A stretch of 64,000 bases of DNA from assembly GCA_963691655.1 (NCBI GenBank), contig OY829326.1:143486998-143550997 (forward strand), read 5' to 3'. This DNA is from Toxonevra muliebris. Taxonomy: Eukaryota; Arthropoda; Insecta; Diptera; Pallopteridae. Below, piece by piece: positions 45,586 to 58,000 of this stretch (positions are counted from its first letter, which is position 1; each line of letters begins with the position of its first letter). The notes below the pieces were generated by a model. It was given only the letters and a program-made list of their open reading frames with translations, was not told the origin of the DNA and searched no databases. A program made the translations under genes and the position numbers.

Positions 45586-48357
45586 ATTATGCTAAGTATT
45601 TATCTTATTATTGCTATTTCTTTCGATTGAAATCGAGTGGCACATACTAGAAAAACTGGACGAGAAGATACTATTATAGATTTTATATGGCATCTACCTT
45701 TGTTGTCGGATCCTATGCTTTTATCTAAAAGACACACACACAAATAAGAAAAAGAATTTGATTGGCCAACATGTTAGTTATTACCTTGGCCAATCAGATA
45801 ATGCAGAAGTGGAAGTTAAGGGGACATTTCAGTTTAAAATTGGAAAAAATTGACTTTTTGAGAACTTGTTTTTAAGAAACTATGATATATAATTACAAAA
45901 TTGCTTAGAGATGTTATAAATATCTTATTGGGGAACAAAAAAAAAAACACTTTTAATCCAAGATGGCGGTGGTAGAGGGCATCTCCAAAAAAGTTAATTT
46001 TTGGTAGTAGATAAATAAAGATAAAGTAGATAAAAGCATAAACTAAATAAGATTTTGTTTGCTAGATATTTCTCTTTAAGTGGAACCACAAAAAGGTGAA
46101 ATTTTCCTCTTCCCCTTTTTTAGGGTATTTTTTCTCAATTTTTAAAATTCTTCCGCCATATTGGATTCGCCGTTTTGAATTTTAAAAATCGTGTATTGGA
46201 TTCGTAATCAACTACCCTGAAAACCACTGAGTAACGATTTTGAAGCCAATAAATTTCTCTCTTTATCCAAAACTTGTTGTTGAACATTAGGTCTCATGTT
46301 TAGTACACCAAGGCACAATTATACGTATATCATTCGTTTTACTTTGAATTTTTCTCTAATACTTCACAAAAGTATTCTTGAAACTAAAGAACAAGAAAAT
46401 CAAAACCAATATAAATTGATGTTTTTCAAATTGTAAACTAGAATCTCTAAGGATATGTTTAAGTTCTTACAAAGAAAAAAAGAAAAATCAGAAAGCAGTG
46501 ATAAATAAAAAATCAATTTTAAATAAAATAACCGTAATATTTTTTTATTATATTAAATGTTTAAGTATTGTAAGGTTTCCTAAAAACTTTAAATAGGTAC
46601 CTTACCATTTTGGAATATGTAGCATTTAATAAGGTTGGACACTAAGGTTGACTAATAATTTGATCATTATAACTCGGTGTTCTTTTAAAATATTTTTTTT
46701 TAATTTTTTGTTTTTGTTTTAAGCTAAGAGATTTACTAAAAAAAAAACAAATTTTGTTCAGTTTTTTTTTTTTAAATTCACCAAACAAATCAAATGCACT
46801 TTAAAACTATGTAAAGTCATCCAAAAATTTAGATTTTTTTAAAAATTGTAGGATTTACGAAAATGCCGATTAAATCTTTAGAATTAGCGTTTTTTTTTTA
46901 GAATTATCCATCAAGACACCAAATTTCATTAATTTCTGACCAAAAACCAAAAACAATTAGACAAAAATAGGAATTTTCAGAATTTAATGAAATTTGGTTT
47001 CAAATGCTGCACAATTTTCTTTTTGCAAAAAATCAATATGTACTTAATATAACTGTAATGAATATTCACCACTACTGATATAACACTTACAACGTAGTCG
47101 TGGTCAACATTTAACCCTTTCGACCCGAATTTTTCCTTGTGCACAGTGGTCGGACTTGTATGGAGTCAGCGGCCAAAAATACTTCCAGTTGAGATAAAAA
47201 CGTGAAAATTTGGTTACGGCTTTAAAACTATCTAAAAATTATTATATTTTAAAATGGGAGTGGTTGAACACCTACACACCCTACCCCTACCACCTCTTAT
47301 TACCCCGTATAAGCAAAAAATTTAAAAAAAAATTGTACTCAATTTTTTTTTTTAAATATAACTAGAAAGAAAATAAGAAAATTAACAATTCAAATAGCGA
47401 CTATTTATAAAAAATTATAAAACTGGTAAATGTTATTCCAGCAAATGAAAACAGATTTTAATATGGTAATTTTCGCTATATCGGTATAAAAGAATTCGTA
47501 CTTAAAAGTAAATGAATAATCAAATTCTAATTAGTTGAAACAGAACAAAAACATCGCATAAAAATTTATAGTTGCACAATAATATATTAAAGCATAATTG
47601 AGTACAATAAAAAGTTAGGCTAAACAAACAAGAAACTAAGAAAATAATACATACATAAACAAAGTCACAGAGGTGAACAAATAAAGTAAACAATTGAAGA
47701 TGTCAAAGAAATTTGATGGTTCAATAGTGGCCTCCTGCCTTTACAGTAGTATAAGGAAATATTCACTCAAAAAAAAAAGAGAAACGAATTATATGTTGCT
47801 TACAACTTTATAGTGTACCTTGCGTACCCACTCTTGTTGAAGGTATCATTATAAATACTCCCATTCATAGGCAGATCCAGGGTGGGAGTTTTAAGACATA
47901 AACCGCTGTTTTTCGACATATGAATAGCGATTCCCAGAACTAGAACTAGAATACAGTCTTTGAAAAATGAACACCTTGAACCTTCAAAGTAATAATAAGG
48001 CTACAATATTTGCAGTCATTTGTCGACTAAAAGGGAAGTTTTAGAATTCAGGTCTCCCCCTCTCCCTGTGCTCTCATCTACAGCCATAGCATGTAATGCA
48101 AATATGTAAGCAATGCTCTACTTTGCGTACCTATTTGAAAAATATTTACTTAAGTAATTGCTGTGGTATTTTACAAACTTTTACCACAACTGTGGTTTGC
48201 GATGGTGTAATTAGCATTACAAAAACAACAAAACAATAGCAAAACAACAACAGCAAAAGATATGCAAAAACAGGCAAAAGGTGAAGACGGTCTGAGAGAA
48301 GTTGTAAAAAAGTTGGGCAACATAAAACCAAACAAAATAAACAATGTGCACTGAAAG
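45586..48357. other. Intergenic, no recognised gene
   Basis: About 2.8 kb of AT-rich sequence. TTAACCCTTTCGACCCG at about 47112 looks like a MITE left end without partner. No coding region is supported. Confidence 0.4.
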
Positions 48358-48930
48358 TAGGGTAGCCAGATATTTTAACCGCGAAATCAGTACATTAGAC
48401 GTTGGAAATCAGTGAAAATCAGTACAGTTTTTAATGCTTCTTTTACCTAGTAGTTTAAATGTGATATAATGATATAAACGCCCTGGAATTTTTCTCCGAT
48501 TTTGTGTGTTCCTTTTACATTTTTTTCTTCGTCAGTAGACAATGTTGATCACGTATCAATTTTCATATTTAGAGAATTTTGAGAGCAGAGGACAATAATC
48601 AAATTCATTTAAAAACTCACGTTAACTGAAGAAGACTTTTTTCAAGCAAATATTGCTTTTCTCCCCTAGATAGCAGCAAAGCGTATGTATTTTATTTTGT
48701 GATCAATTAGAAGAAGAAACAAAGAAGATGAGAATATCTACAAAAACGATTTTAAGGCCATTAAGTTTAATCACAAAAATTCTTAAGATATTAATTTGAA
48801 AAAATCAGTACAAAATACAAAAATCAGTACATTTTCGTACTGATTTCGAGATTAAAGAAAATCAGTATTTAAAAAAAAAATCAGGACATGTACTGATCAA
48901 ATAATTACCCTAATTGAAGGGGCTACCCTA
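48358..48930. mobile_element. MITE with TAGGGTAGCCAGA termini, copy 2
   Basis: Same orientation as 27122-27515. The left end is TAGGGTAGCCAGATATTTTA. The right end carries the inverse GGCTACCCTA, preceded by a near-duplicate TTACCCTAATTG. Dense ATCAGTACA/TGTACTGAT repeats inside. Confidence 0.75.
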
Positions 48931-50985
48931 ATTGAAAGGGAAAAGTAAGAGAAAGCGATATACTTTTACATATACTAAGTAATTCAGAATTTTGTTGAAA
49001 AACTGAATTAACGTTCTTAAAGAATTTTCAAACACACAAAAAAACACTAATTTTTGAATACATTTGTTGTAATAGAATAAAAATATAGTGCAAATGTATT
49101 GGGATTTCAATGAATAATAATAACCACATAGCTGAATTTTTATGCCTAAACATGTTTAGTTTGTCATTTGAAATGAAATGTGTGAAGCCCGAATGGTTAT
49201 TCGTCATAAGCTTCATAAGAGTCAACCGATCTTTAACCCTCTAGTAGGCCAATTTTTTTTCAGCATCAAGAAGTATAAGGATAGGCTAGTTTTAATGCAT
49301 AAAACTCAGTGAATGAAGGAAGCCGGAAATTGAATTGGAGTCATTTTTTTTTTTTTTTTTTTTTTGCTCGAGGTGAGAAAATTGGTGGTCCATTAAAAAG
49401 CTTATAGTCCTGATAAATGGAAAAGAAAAAATTATTATGTATTCAAATTGCATAAATGTAAAATATAATCAATTCCCTACTTCCTAGTACTTTTTCAACT
49501 CCAACAAATAACTGCAAATATTTTTTATTAATAATTAAAATTATCGCCAATAATTTTAATATCATCCAAAATGATTTTTTTTTCGTAAAATACTCGAAAT
49601 CTGACTTTCAACTCGCGATAAAATTCAAAAACTACATGAAGAGATATTATCAAATTTTGGAATAAAACATTTGCTTCTGGAAACGAAATTTTTCATAAAT
49701 AAAAAAATGATCAATATAAGCGAAGAATATATTTGTAATCAAAGCTGTAATTCTGGGTTACGATTGTTAGTAGAGTTAGTAGCTTATATAGGATATTGAA
49801 GGACTAAGAACTATCAGTAAGATCACTGATGAGAAATCGTGGCGGATTCCTAAACGGCCGTCTGAATTGCCCGTCTCTATATAAATACACTGTTATTGTA
49901 ATGACTACATAGTTTATTTAGACTGTTATACATTACTTGAAATAAGCGACTTATTTCTGATAAACCCAGAAAATCTATCACGCTCAGTGTAGGCCTAACG
50001 GACTCATTTCATTCGCCTTGCATTCGATATGTGGTTCAACAATAAGTTATTGCACCTGGCTCCGCCAGATCAAAAATCAAAATTTATCATAAAAACTTTG
50101 AAGTTAAAACTTATACTTTTAGAATCTCTGAAAGTCCTCCACCGATTTTTTTTTTTCAAAAATTTTTAAATTTAAAATTCAAGAGAAAATCTTGAGTACA
50201 AGAACTTTCCATTAAATTTCACTACATGCTCACCGTGGGAAAAATTTATTTAGAAAATATTTATTGAACAATGCTCGATAGTGAATGAACCAATATTTTC
50301 AAGTTGGCCATCTGAACAGTAACCAATGCAAGGCGTTGCCCCCTCTTAAAATACGAGATTTTTGACACAATTTTTTTTTTTTTTCAATTTTTGCTCCGGA
50401 TCCCACTTTAGAACCCATTTTAAGTCATAATAAAGCCAGACCGCTTCTTGTGACAATTTGCTAGACTTTTGTCTCTGGTACCGCGTTTGATTCCCAACTA
50501 GGGTAAGGTTTCTTATCTAACTTTCTTCTTTTCTTTCATAATCGACTCCGTTTTTTGCAGTAATAAAAGAAATAAAACTCAAAAATCTCTTGTACACAAA
50601 ATTTTAATATTCCCAAATTTTTCTAACCTTTGCTGCGAAGCCTTCTTTGAAAAATTTTACGCAAACGAAAATCGTTGCATCAATTAAGACGCTCATAGCC
50701 GTATGAATAGAACTAACTGTAACTGTAACTAACGGTGATTTTACGAAAAGAAATTTACACCTTCGACTACCCGTTATGGTATGCCACCAAAAGCTGAAAG
50801 CGTCCTATTTTTATTGGTGTAGATGATTATCTTAGAGATAAAGTGAATAGATGAAAATAGTATCTGTGATGTCAAATGTAAAAAATACCAAAAAAGATCA
50901 ATCGGATCCAAAAAAGGGATTTGGAATTGACAATGCGCCCTTACCAAGCTATCGCAGATTACAATGGTCGCAAGATCAAGGGAAA
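48931..50985. other. Intergenic, no recognised gene
   Basis: Contains a 20-base poly-T run near 49347-49366 and a TTAACCCTCTAGTAGGCC solo end near 49234. No coding region is supported. Confidence 0.4.
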
Positions 50986-50989
50986 ACCT

Positions 50990-51165
50990 ACAGAGCTAAA
51001 CTAATTTACATTTAAATATGTATAAGTCTTTATCAGTCCTTTCTAAGCTAGTTGAAAAATTCCTTGTCAAGTTAATCGTCCCAGCTCTCCAGAACTCAGT
51101 TCAGTTATATTCTAAAATCCACTATCCATCGGTGTTGAAATTGAAACAGTGCAGTTCGTTGAGTT
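50990..51165 (+). pseudogene. Possible RT fragment of a non-LTR element
   Basis: The plus strand reads YKSLSVLSKLVEKFLVKLIV then PALQNS. This resembles the RPISLLS..SK..EK.. stretch of Jockey-type reverse transcriptases. No RT catalytic motif follows, so this is a small relic at best. Confidence 0.4.
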
Positions 51166-53595
51166 CCGATTATAATTACAACTGAAAGTAGATTTGAGAA
51201 TATGGCAACGATTTAAGGTTCAATGCCTTCCGCTATGCTTCCGTTCATTAGTAAAGGCTAAGCACGCTACTGGCTAGAAGAAGTGTGCCTTTTGCAACAG
51301 TGAATGACGCCCTTCATCCGAACAGAATATAGCAAACAAACTGATGAAAAAACTGAAAAAGTAGTCCCAGAAGGTTTATGAGTTACATAAAATGTAAGAG
51401 ACACTTGACCTCTTTCAAAAGACTGAAATATTTTTTCCTGAGATACATTTCATTTTTTATTGGATGCTTTTAAATACGCATATGCTTTTAGTATTCTCTT
51501 GAACCAATTTCAAACGAAGTGGTCGACTATTTTTTCCTCTTTCAAAATGGTATCAAAACAAAAGCTTTAGTTGGAGTTTCCTTTTTCAATCTTCCATTAA
51601 AAACAGTGATGTTTTTTTTTTACAGTTTTTACACGCGTTAGCAAAATAATTAAAAAAGTTAATTTGGTTATAAAGTGTGTGTGAGTGTGTGTGTGTGTGT
51701 GTATAGTGAGTGTAGATATTAGACGAGTATCCACATAAAAGAATTTCCATGCAAATTTGACAAGGGCTACCATGGTAACTGTCAAATGTCAAATGCACAC
51801 TTGACATTTGTTTTCCTTTAGCTTTGTTCATTTTTTAACTTTTCTATGACTAACTTTATGCATAAGTATTTAGCTGAATTAACACACTTAAATCTTTAAG
51901 TCAATCAGAGCTGTCAGAAAAATGTTCTCCCCAAGAAATTTACAATGGTATAATAAGCTTAAATATTTTGTTGTTGTTGTTTTTTCCGCTTTTCATTTTC
52001 ATCACTATGACACAATGTTTGGTATTGTGTATTAAGCTTTGAAAGTGATAAATCTTATCTTAAGGTTGACAACCTTTGGCATGGGTGAGAGAGAAAACGT
52101 AGAGTTTGGTTTGGTTTGACTATAAGGCAAAGGTCATTTTTGTAATGTAGATTGTGTTGCTGTTACTGTTGTTGTGGTGCTTTTTTTATTTATTTTTTTT
52201 TTTTTTTGTTCAACTATACCCATTGTATGTATATGCAATTGTCAAATTTTGAAAACAATACATATAAGTACCAGTATTTTTCACGGATTAATTAACAGCG
52301 CTATTTATGAGAGATGACCAATTTCTGGCACCATCATAAATACAATGGTATTATTAATTAGTAATACTATATCTCATAGTATAATTAAAAACCATGTATA
52401 ATGACGATGATTATGTGACGAATTCAGTAGAGTTTTATCATAGCCAATTTTGTATAAAACTCAATCTTCCATATCCTCGAAATACCATTTTCCTAATGTA
52501 GCATATCTGGCTGGTTTAGACCAAATTTGGTTTAGTTAAATTGTTCAGAGTAAAGAGTATTAAATTTGAGAAAAATTTGCATTATAGAACTTACCTGCGC
52601 ATTTATTCCAAGAAAAAAAATCTACAATTAATTATTTATATTTATATTGGTTTTATATAGAAAATTAAATTTTCTAAGTTTTTTATTTCCTTTTATTTTA
52701 AAATGAAAATTACAATTACCAACATTTTTCAGTATCGAAAGGGAAAATGAAACAATTTAAAATTAAAAAAAAAAGTCATTATATCTATGCTTTTTCATTA
52801 CTTTCTATAACTCAAAAGAAGAATAATAGAATAAAAAATGTAAACTATAATATATCAAAATTTAAATGACAGTTTTCGTAGCTGTAGGGATAGCTTCATT
52901 TTATTTTTCACGATTTTTTTTGTTTTTAAAGAGTATTTCATATACGCACACTTTATGGAAGACAACTTAATCATTTGAGACTACATACAATGGCAAAAAC
53001 AAAAGAACAAAATTAAGATTATCCAAAAATAAATATAAAAAATAAACTCTTGGGTTTTTGTGTATAATGAATAATAAATGATTCACCTTGAATTTTAAAG
53101 ATTGTAATGTTAAAACTTTGTGGAGCATGTAGCAGCAACCAGTAGCTGCCACAGTGGAGATTAGAATTAAGGGATGTAAACTTTCCTCCTTGTGTATGTA
53201 GTACGTATGCTTTACAATGTTTTTAAATCGATTAAAAGTGAAGACTTTTTGTTGGGATTTAAAGTGTTGTCAGTGCAAGTACTTCAGAGAAAGAAACTGT
53301 AATAGGAATTAATGAAAATGATTTTAAAGTAAGAGATAAGTATTTGGAATTATAATGCAATTACTTTTATAAAATAATTATTTTAATATCTAATAGCTAG
53401 CAAATGGAACAAGCAAATTCAAATTCCTTATAAATTTATTTTATTTTTTTTTTTAATTTCGGATTTAATTTGATTCTTTCTGTATTCAATTTAACTATTT
53501 CAAAATTCTATTCAACTCTTTTTGCATTCAATTTGTAATTTTTTGCATTCTATTTGTAAATTTTTGAAATTAATTTGCCTCTTTCATAATTAAAT
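51166..53595. other. Intergenic; (GT)n microsatellite
   Basis: A (GT)n tract with one interruption lies at about 51676-51702. No coding region or mobile element is supported. Confidence 0.45.
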
Positions 53596-53780
53596 TTAAC
53601 CCTAGGATGCATACCATGAGGATCCGTTTTTGTAATATCTACAAATCTAGACAATGTATCTACTTTGCTATCACCACAAATTTATCAATATGATATGATT
53701 TTTACAGTTTTGAAATATGTTTAACAACTCATAGTATGTAGTTATAAGTGTGGCTTTTTTTTCGCATGCATCCTAGAATT
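53596..53780. mobile_element. Eroded TTAA MITE with CCTAGGATGCAT termini
   Basis: TTAACCCTAGGATGCATACC starts at 53596. The inverse GCATGCATCCTAGAATTG ends near 53780. The right TTAA has been lost. Confidence 0.55.
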
Positions 53781-54148
53781 GAAAAATTTATGAATTCAAA
53801 TAATTTTTGTTTGTTTTGTTGCAATTTTAAATCTCCAACCTTCTAGGTTAGGTAAGGTTGGAGTGGCAGCCTTCTGCTTGAAAGCACACTTAAGCACATT
53901 TAGGCTCATTGTGATACTACAGTACGGCGCGACTCCCCCATTTACGGATTGGAGAACCATGATATTATACCATTTTCCTACCCCTATTAAAAATAACATA
54001 TACATACATATATTTCATTTATGGCACTTACCACCATCGGATAATCAGATATGACCACAGCTTCAGAACAAACAATTTTCTCTCTTTGAGCGCGCATCAC
54101 TCACTAACAGCAGAGATAAACAAAAACTACCCATTCCACAGAATATCG
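53781..54148. other. 3' flank of the K2P gene
   Basis: No coding motif. It would contain the 3' UTR of the minus-strand channel gene. The poly(A) site is not certain. Confidence 0.4.
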
Positions 54149-55008
54149 TCAAGGTGGTGCACCATAAAAGCTATGCTCCTTAATTGTTGTCTCCTTTGTT
54201 GCGGCGATTTTCTTAAATTTAACCACTACACGCATACGTAACAAAATCTCCTCATGCAGCATATTGACACACATCGATGTAAGTGTGAGCCCACTCAGAA
54301 TGTACGCTGCACAGAACCATACTACAAATGTCGATGTCGTTGAAGACGATCTCGGATTCGTGCCAGGAAGTAGGTCACAAAATCCAATCGTCGTAAGGCT
54401 CATAAAACAAAAGTAAATACCATCGAATAGCGTCCATTGCTCAAGTAACGATATGACAACTGAGCCAACACCAACATATAAGAAAAGCAGCAGTAAACAA
54501 AACCCAACTGGCACCACCAGGGACCAACGTAAGGTGGAGGCATGCGTGTGTGTATGCTGCAGCTCACTCATTGATGATGACATATTTAGAGTGTCAAATG
54601 ATGTGCTGCCGCCAAGCATGTGCGTTGTTGATGCAGCTTCCGCATTAATATCCGCTGCTGTCGATGACGTCGGCAGTGCTGCCGGTGGGCGTACATAACA
54701 ATATGGTAAATGTTGTTGCTGCTGCTGCTGTTGTTGCTGTTGCTGATGACGACGATGCAACTGTTTCAATTTCAGATTACACTTCTTATTGCTGTCCGAT
54801 GCTTGCTGATGTTGCTTGCTAAAGCCACCACCACAGTATGATTGCCGTCTGCAACAACAGAGTGCACGCGTACACAGTGCCGTGGCTAACTTGGCCAATA
54901 TGCTGCCTATGCTAGAGAGATAAATGAGAGTGAGCGGAATGCCCAGTGTTGCATAGGCAATGGTCACCATACGGCCGAGTATTGTGCGCGGAGTAATTGT
55001 GCCATATC
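54149..55008 (-). CDS. K2P terminal exon: filter 1 end, TM2, TM3, pore 2, TM4
   Basis: Starts YGTITPRTILGRMV. TM2 is TIAYATLGIPLTLIYLSSIG. The cytoplasmic loop has a CCCRR cluster, an 11-residue Gln run coded by CAG/CAA mixes (around 54716-54750), and Ser/Thr/Ala-rich sequence. TM3 is VPVGFCLLLLFLYVGVGSVV, pore 2 is FDGIYFCFMSLTTIGFCDLL and TM4 is AAYILSGLTLTSMCVNMLHE. A basic segment (RMRVVVKFKK) and a 12-residue tail follow before TGA. Confidence 0.92.
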
Positions 55009-58000
55009 CTGTGCCGAAAAACGATAGTAAAATTGTTCTCAAAATAATCAAACATACAAAAAAAGAATTTGGGTCAAGAAAATGTGGAACATCCAAAAAA
55101 TTAAAGTAGAGAAACACTCACCAACAGTTGTAATCACCGTTAGCGAATAAAGAAATGCTGTTGCGAAATTCCATTCAAAATGTTGTTGCCGACGTATGTG
55201 GCGTGAATGTTTTAGTTGCCAGAAATGTGGACGTCCTTGCTGTTGATGCTGTTGTTGATATTGATTTGAATGTTTTTGTTGCTGTTGAAACTGTTCATTG
55301 AAATGTTTCGTATTTTGGCTCATCACATTTAAGCTCTGCAGTAATGTATTCCGCCTTCTTGCAACAGCAGCTGTTGTTTTTTGTTGTGCATCATTTGTCG
55401 TTGATAGCGTTAAATCCATGATAAGACGTTTAACTAATTGATCCTGAAATCTGGAAATTTCTAAAGAAGCCAATCTAAAGAGAAAGCGAAAAAGTATTTA
55501 AGAAAATAATTAAATTTAATTAATTGGATTGATTACTTAGTTTCTGGTTATATAGTATGCAACAAATTGGGTCCGCTTACAATTATATGACAAGCAGAAA
55601 TAGTGAATGATTTACTGTCCTAGGGCAGAAGTGCGAATATATATATATTTATATATATATATATCCGCATTTCCACACGGAGGCTTTACAGTCCATTGTA
55701 ATTGCCCGCAGGTAATTGCCAGGAGGAAGCATAACTCTAACCACGATTTTTGTCAACAGTCTAGGTAGTGTCCCTATTGAACCACTTGGTTCTGGGATAT
55801 TTCCAATGACATTACCGCTGTTAGACTATTGAAGAAGCGCAACTCCAAACATTGGAGTCTGTTCAAGCCCATTCTTTTCTTTAACTTGTTAAGGAATCGT
55901 TTAAAAAGTTCACAACCCGAAAGAACAAGAAAAAACGAACAGCGTGAAACAGAAAATTGTTGATACCGCTATAATAATATTTTAACCATTAAATTTTCAA
56001 GCACTCATAAGAGAAAAGAAAAGTATGGACTTTAAGTCGATATCTTGAAAAGTTTTGGAGATATGAATTTTATTTTTGATATGTTATCAAAACTCTGAAA
56101 TACTTCATCTTATCTAAAAGGGTAAGCGATCATACCTGGAACTATATTGAAGTGAAGAGTGTAGTAAAAAGAGAGGAAATTACAGCTACAGCATTCTATA
56201 TCAATCTCATAAACGGGTAGAAAATTGCGTAGAAAAGAGACAGCCTAGTCGTAAAAGAAAAAGAAGGAACAACGATCAACAATAACGATCCTACAACAAC
56301 GGAGTAGTCTACGACATCAGCGTCCCTAAACTTTTAATTCATCGATTTGCTTTTGGTCTGTCAAATACTCAGACACACAGTTCAAATTCGATGATGTGAC
56401 CGTCGAACCAGTAAAAAAGACTAAAAATCAATACCAACTAAAACAAGTATATGAAGTTAAAGGCAAACAACATCGACTATTCTCTGTATGTTCAGCCGAA
56501 GCCAAGTCCGTAGACTGATTCACTTACTTGGAAAGTATAATCTCAGGAAAGTGCAAATCAGGTTGTTAGAGCAATAATTGGAAAAGCAAACGGTCTATTT
56601 TTACAACTGCTGAACACAAGGTGCTCATTTTTAATAAGCGGCTGGGACGACTTGAAAGTCAGGCACTGCGACCTAAAAGATTTTTTGTACCAAAGCCCCA
56701 AAATTAAGGAAAAAAATTATCTGCTATTCTAGTGAATGCTAGAACATCTCATGTGGAAGAGGTTTTGATTTCGTTTGTTGATAGAAACGGTTTGCTAAAA
56801 ATACCCCTTCTTTGCCAAGCTAAGGCTGGACATTCACACAGAATGCGAGATGTCTCATTTGACCACAACGTGGCCAGATAGAAAGCCTACTAGCAATCTG
56901 AGATCCGCTTTCTTTAAGTTCAGGTATTTGGTGAGAGCTAGAGAGAGGAACAAGTTTCTTTGCCTAACTAAAGCCTGGAATGGAATACGCCCACGTCTCT
57001 ATAATCGATTTGGAACGAGTCCAGCCGATTTCACCGAATGTGTGTAGAGCTGCTGAGCCCTGCTTAGGAAGTTTATCAGCAGCTGCATTATAATGTCTAT
57101 AATGTTACAGTGACCTGACACGGTGCAAATTGGAGAATTGGGAATTTTACTTAGAATGCTCAAATGACCGATGGTATCTCTTAGTAAACTACAATTGGCG
57201 CTGCCTTCCTTTTGAAGATGTACAGTGGTGCAAACGTAGGAGTGGGACAGGTTGGTTTAGCAAAATGGGGCCCTATACGCCATAACTTGTTAAATGGGAC
57301 GGAGGATTATGTGGCGATATTGGAAAGCTAAGATAGGTTTAAAATTAGTGGCCCAAATATTGATTTGTATCAGGAAAGAAGAAGCACATTTGGCTGGCAT
57401 TGCTAACCATTTTAAGAATTTCCCGAAATTTCTGAGTCATTCTTTAGTGTTGGTCCAATGCATAATAAGAAAGCGGGCATAAAATTGGTTCATTATGATT
57501 TCACTATACGTGGCACCTTTCACAATTTTACTCTCTTGTGTTCATCTTTAAGCACTCTGTACTCTCGATGAACTTTCTTAAGCCTGTTGGCAAAATCTGT
57601 GCTAGTTCTACGAAAAGCCTGTCATTTAAGCATAATATAACTGTTCTTGTTGTACTTGGAATTCTTAAAAAATCAAGTAAATACGTAAAAAAGCAACAGA
57701 TTCGGCAGAACTTAAAATTGCGGCAAATTTCTAAAATAATAGATAATAGATAGAATTAGATAGGGAACGGGGCATGAAAAATTTTGGGGCACGTAAATTT
57801 GTCGCCATATTTTTGACTTTAGCAGAGTTTGATCACTTGAAATACATAAATATGACTTGCAGCTGATTTATTTTATTTTAATTTTTTGTCATCCCGAAGT
57901 TTTCATAAACATTCAAAATTTTTCATTTTACTGTATCCCACCATTTTTGAGAATATGAAAACCACACGTTTTTGAAAAAAAAGCTTAAAATTTTCATCTC

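Noticed and set aside
50480..50520. tRNA-like B-box (GTTTGATTCCCAACTAGGG)
   Set aside because: No matching A-box, acceptor stem or cloverleaf could be drawn; possibly a SINE relic but unsupported.
54453..54698. Plus-strand 81-codon frame
   Set aside because: Antisense shadow of the K2P terminal exon.
57294..57753. Two small plus-strand frames in the K2P intron
   Set aside because: No recognisable motif, and they lie in repeat-like sequence after a Tc1-like terminus.
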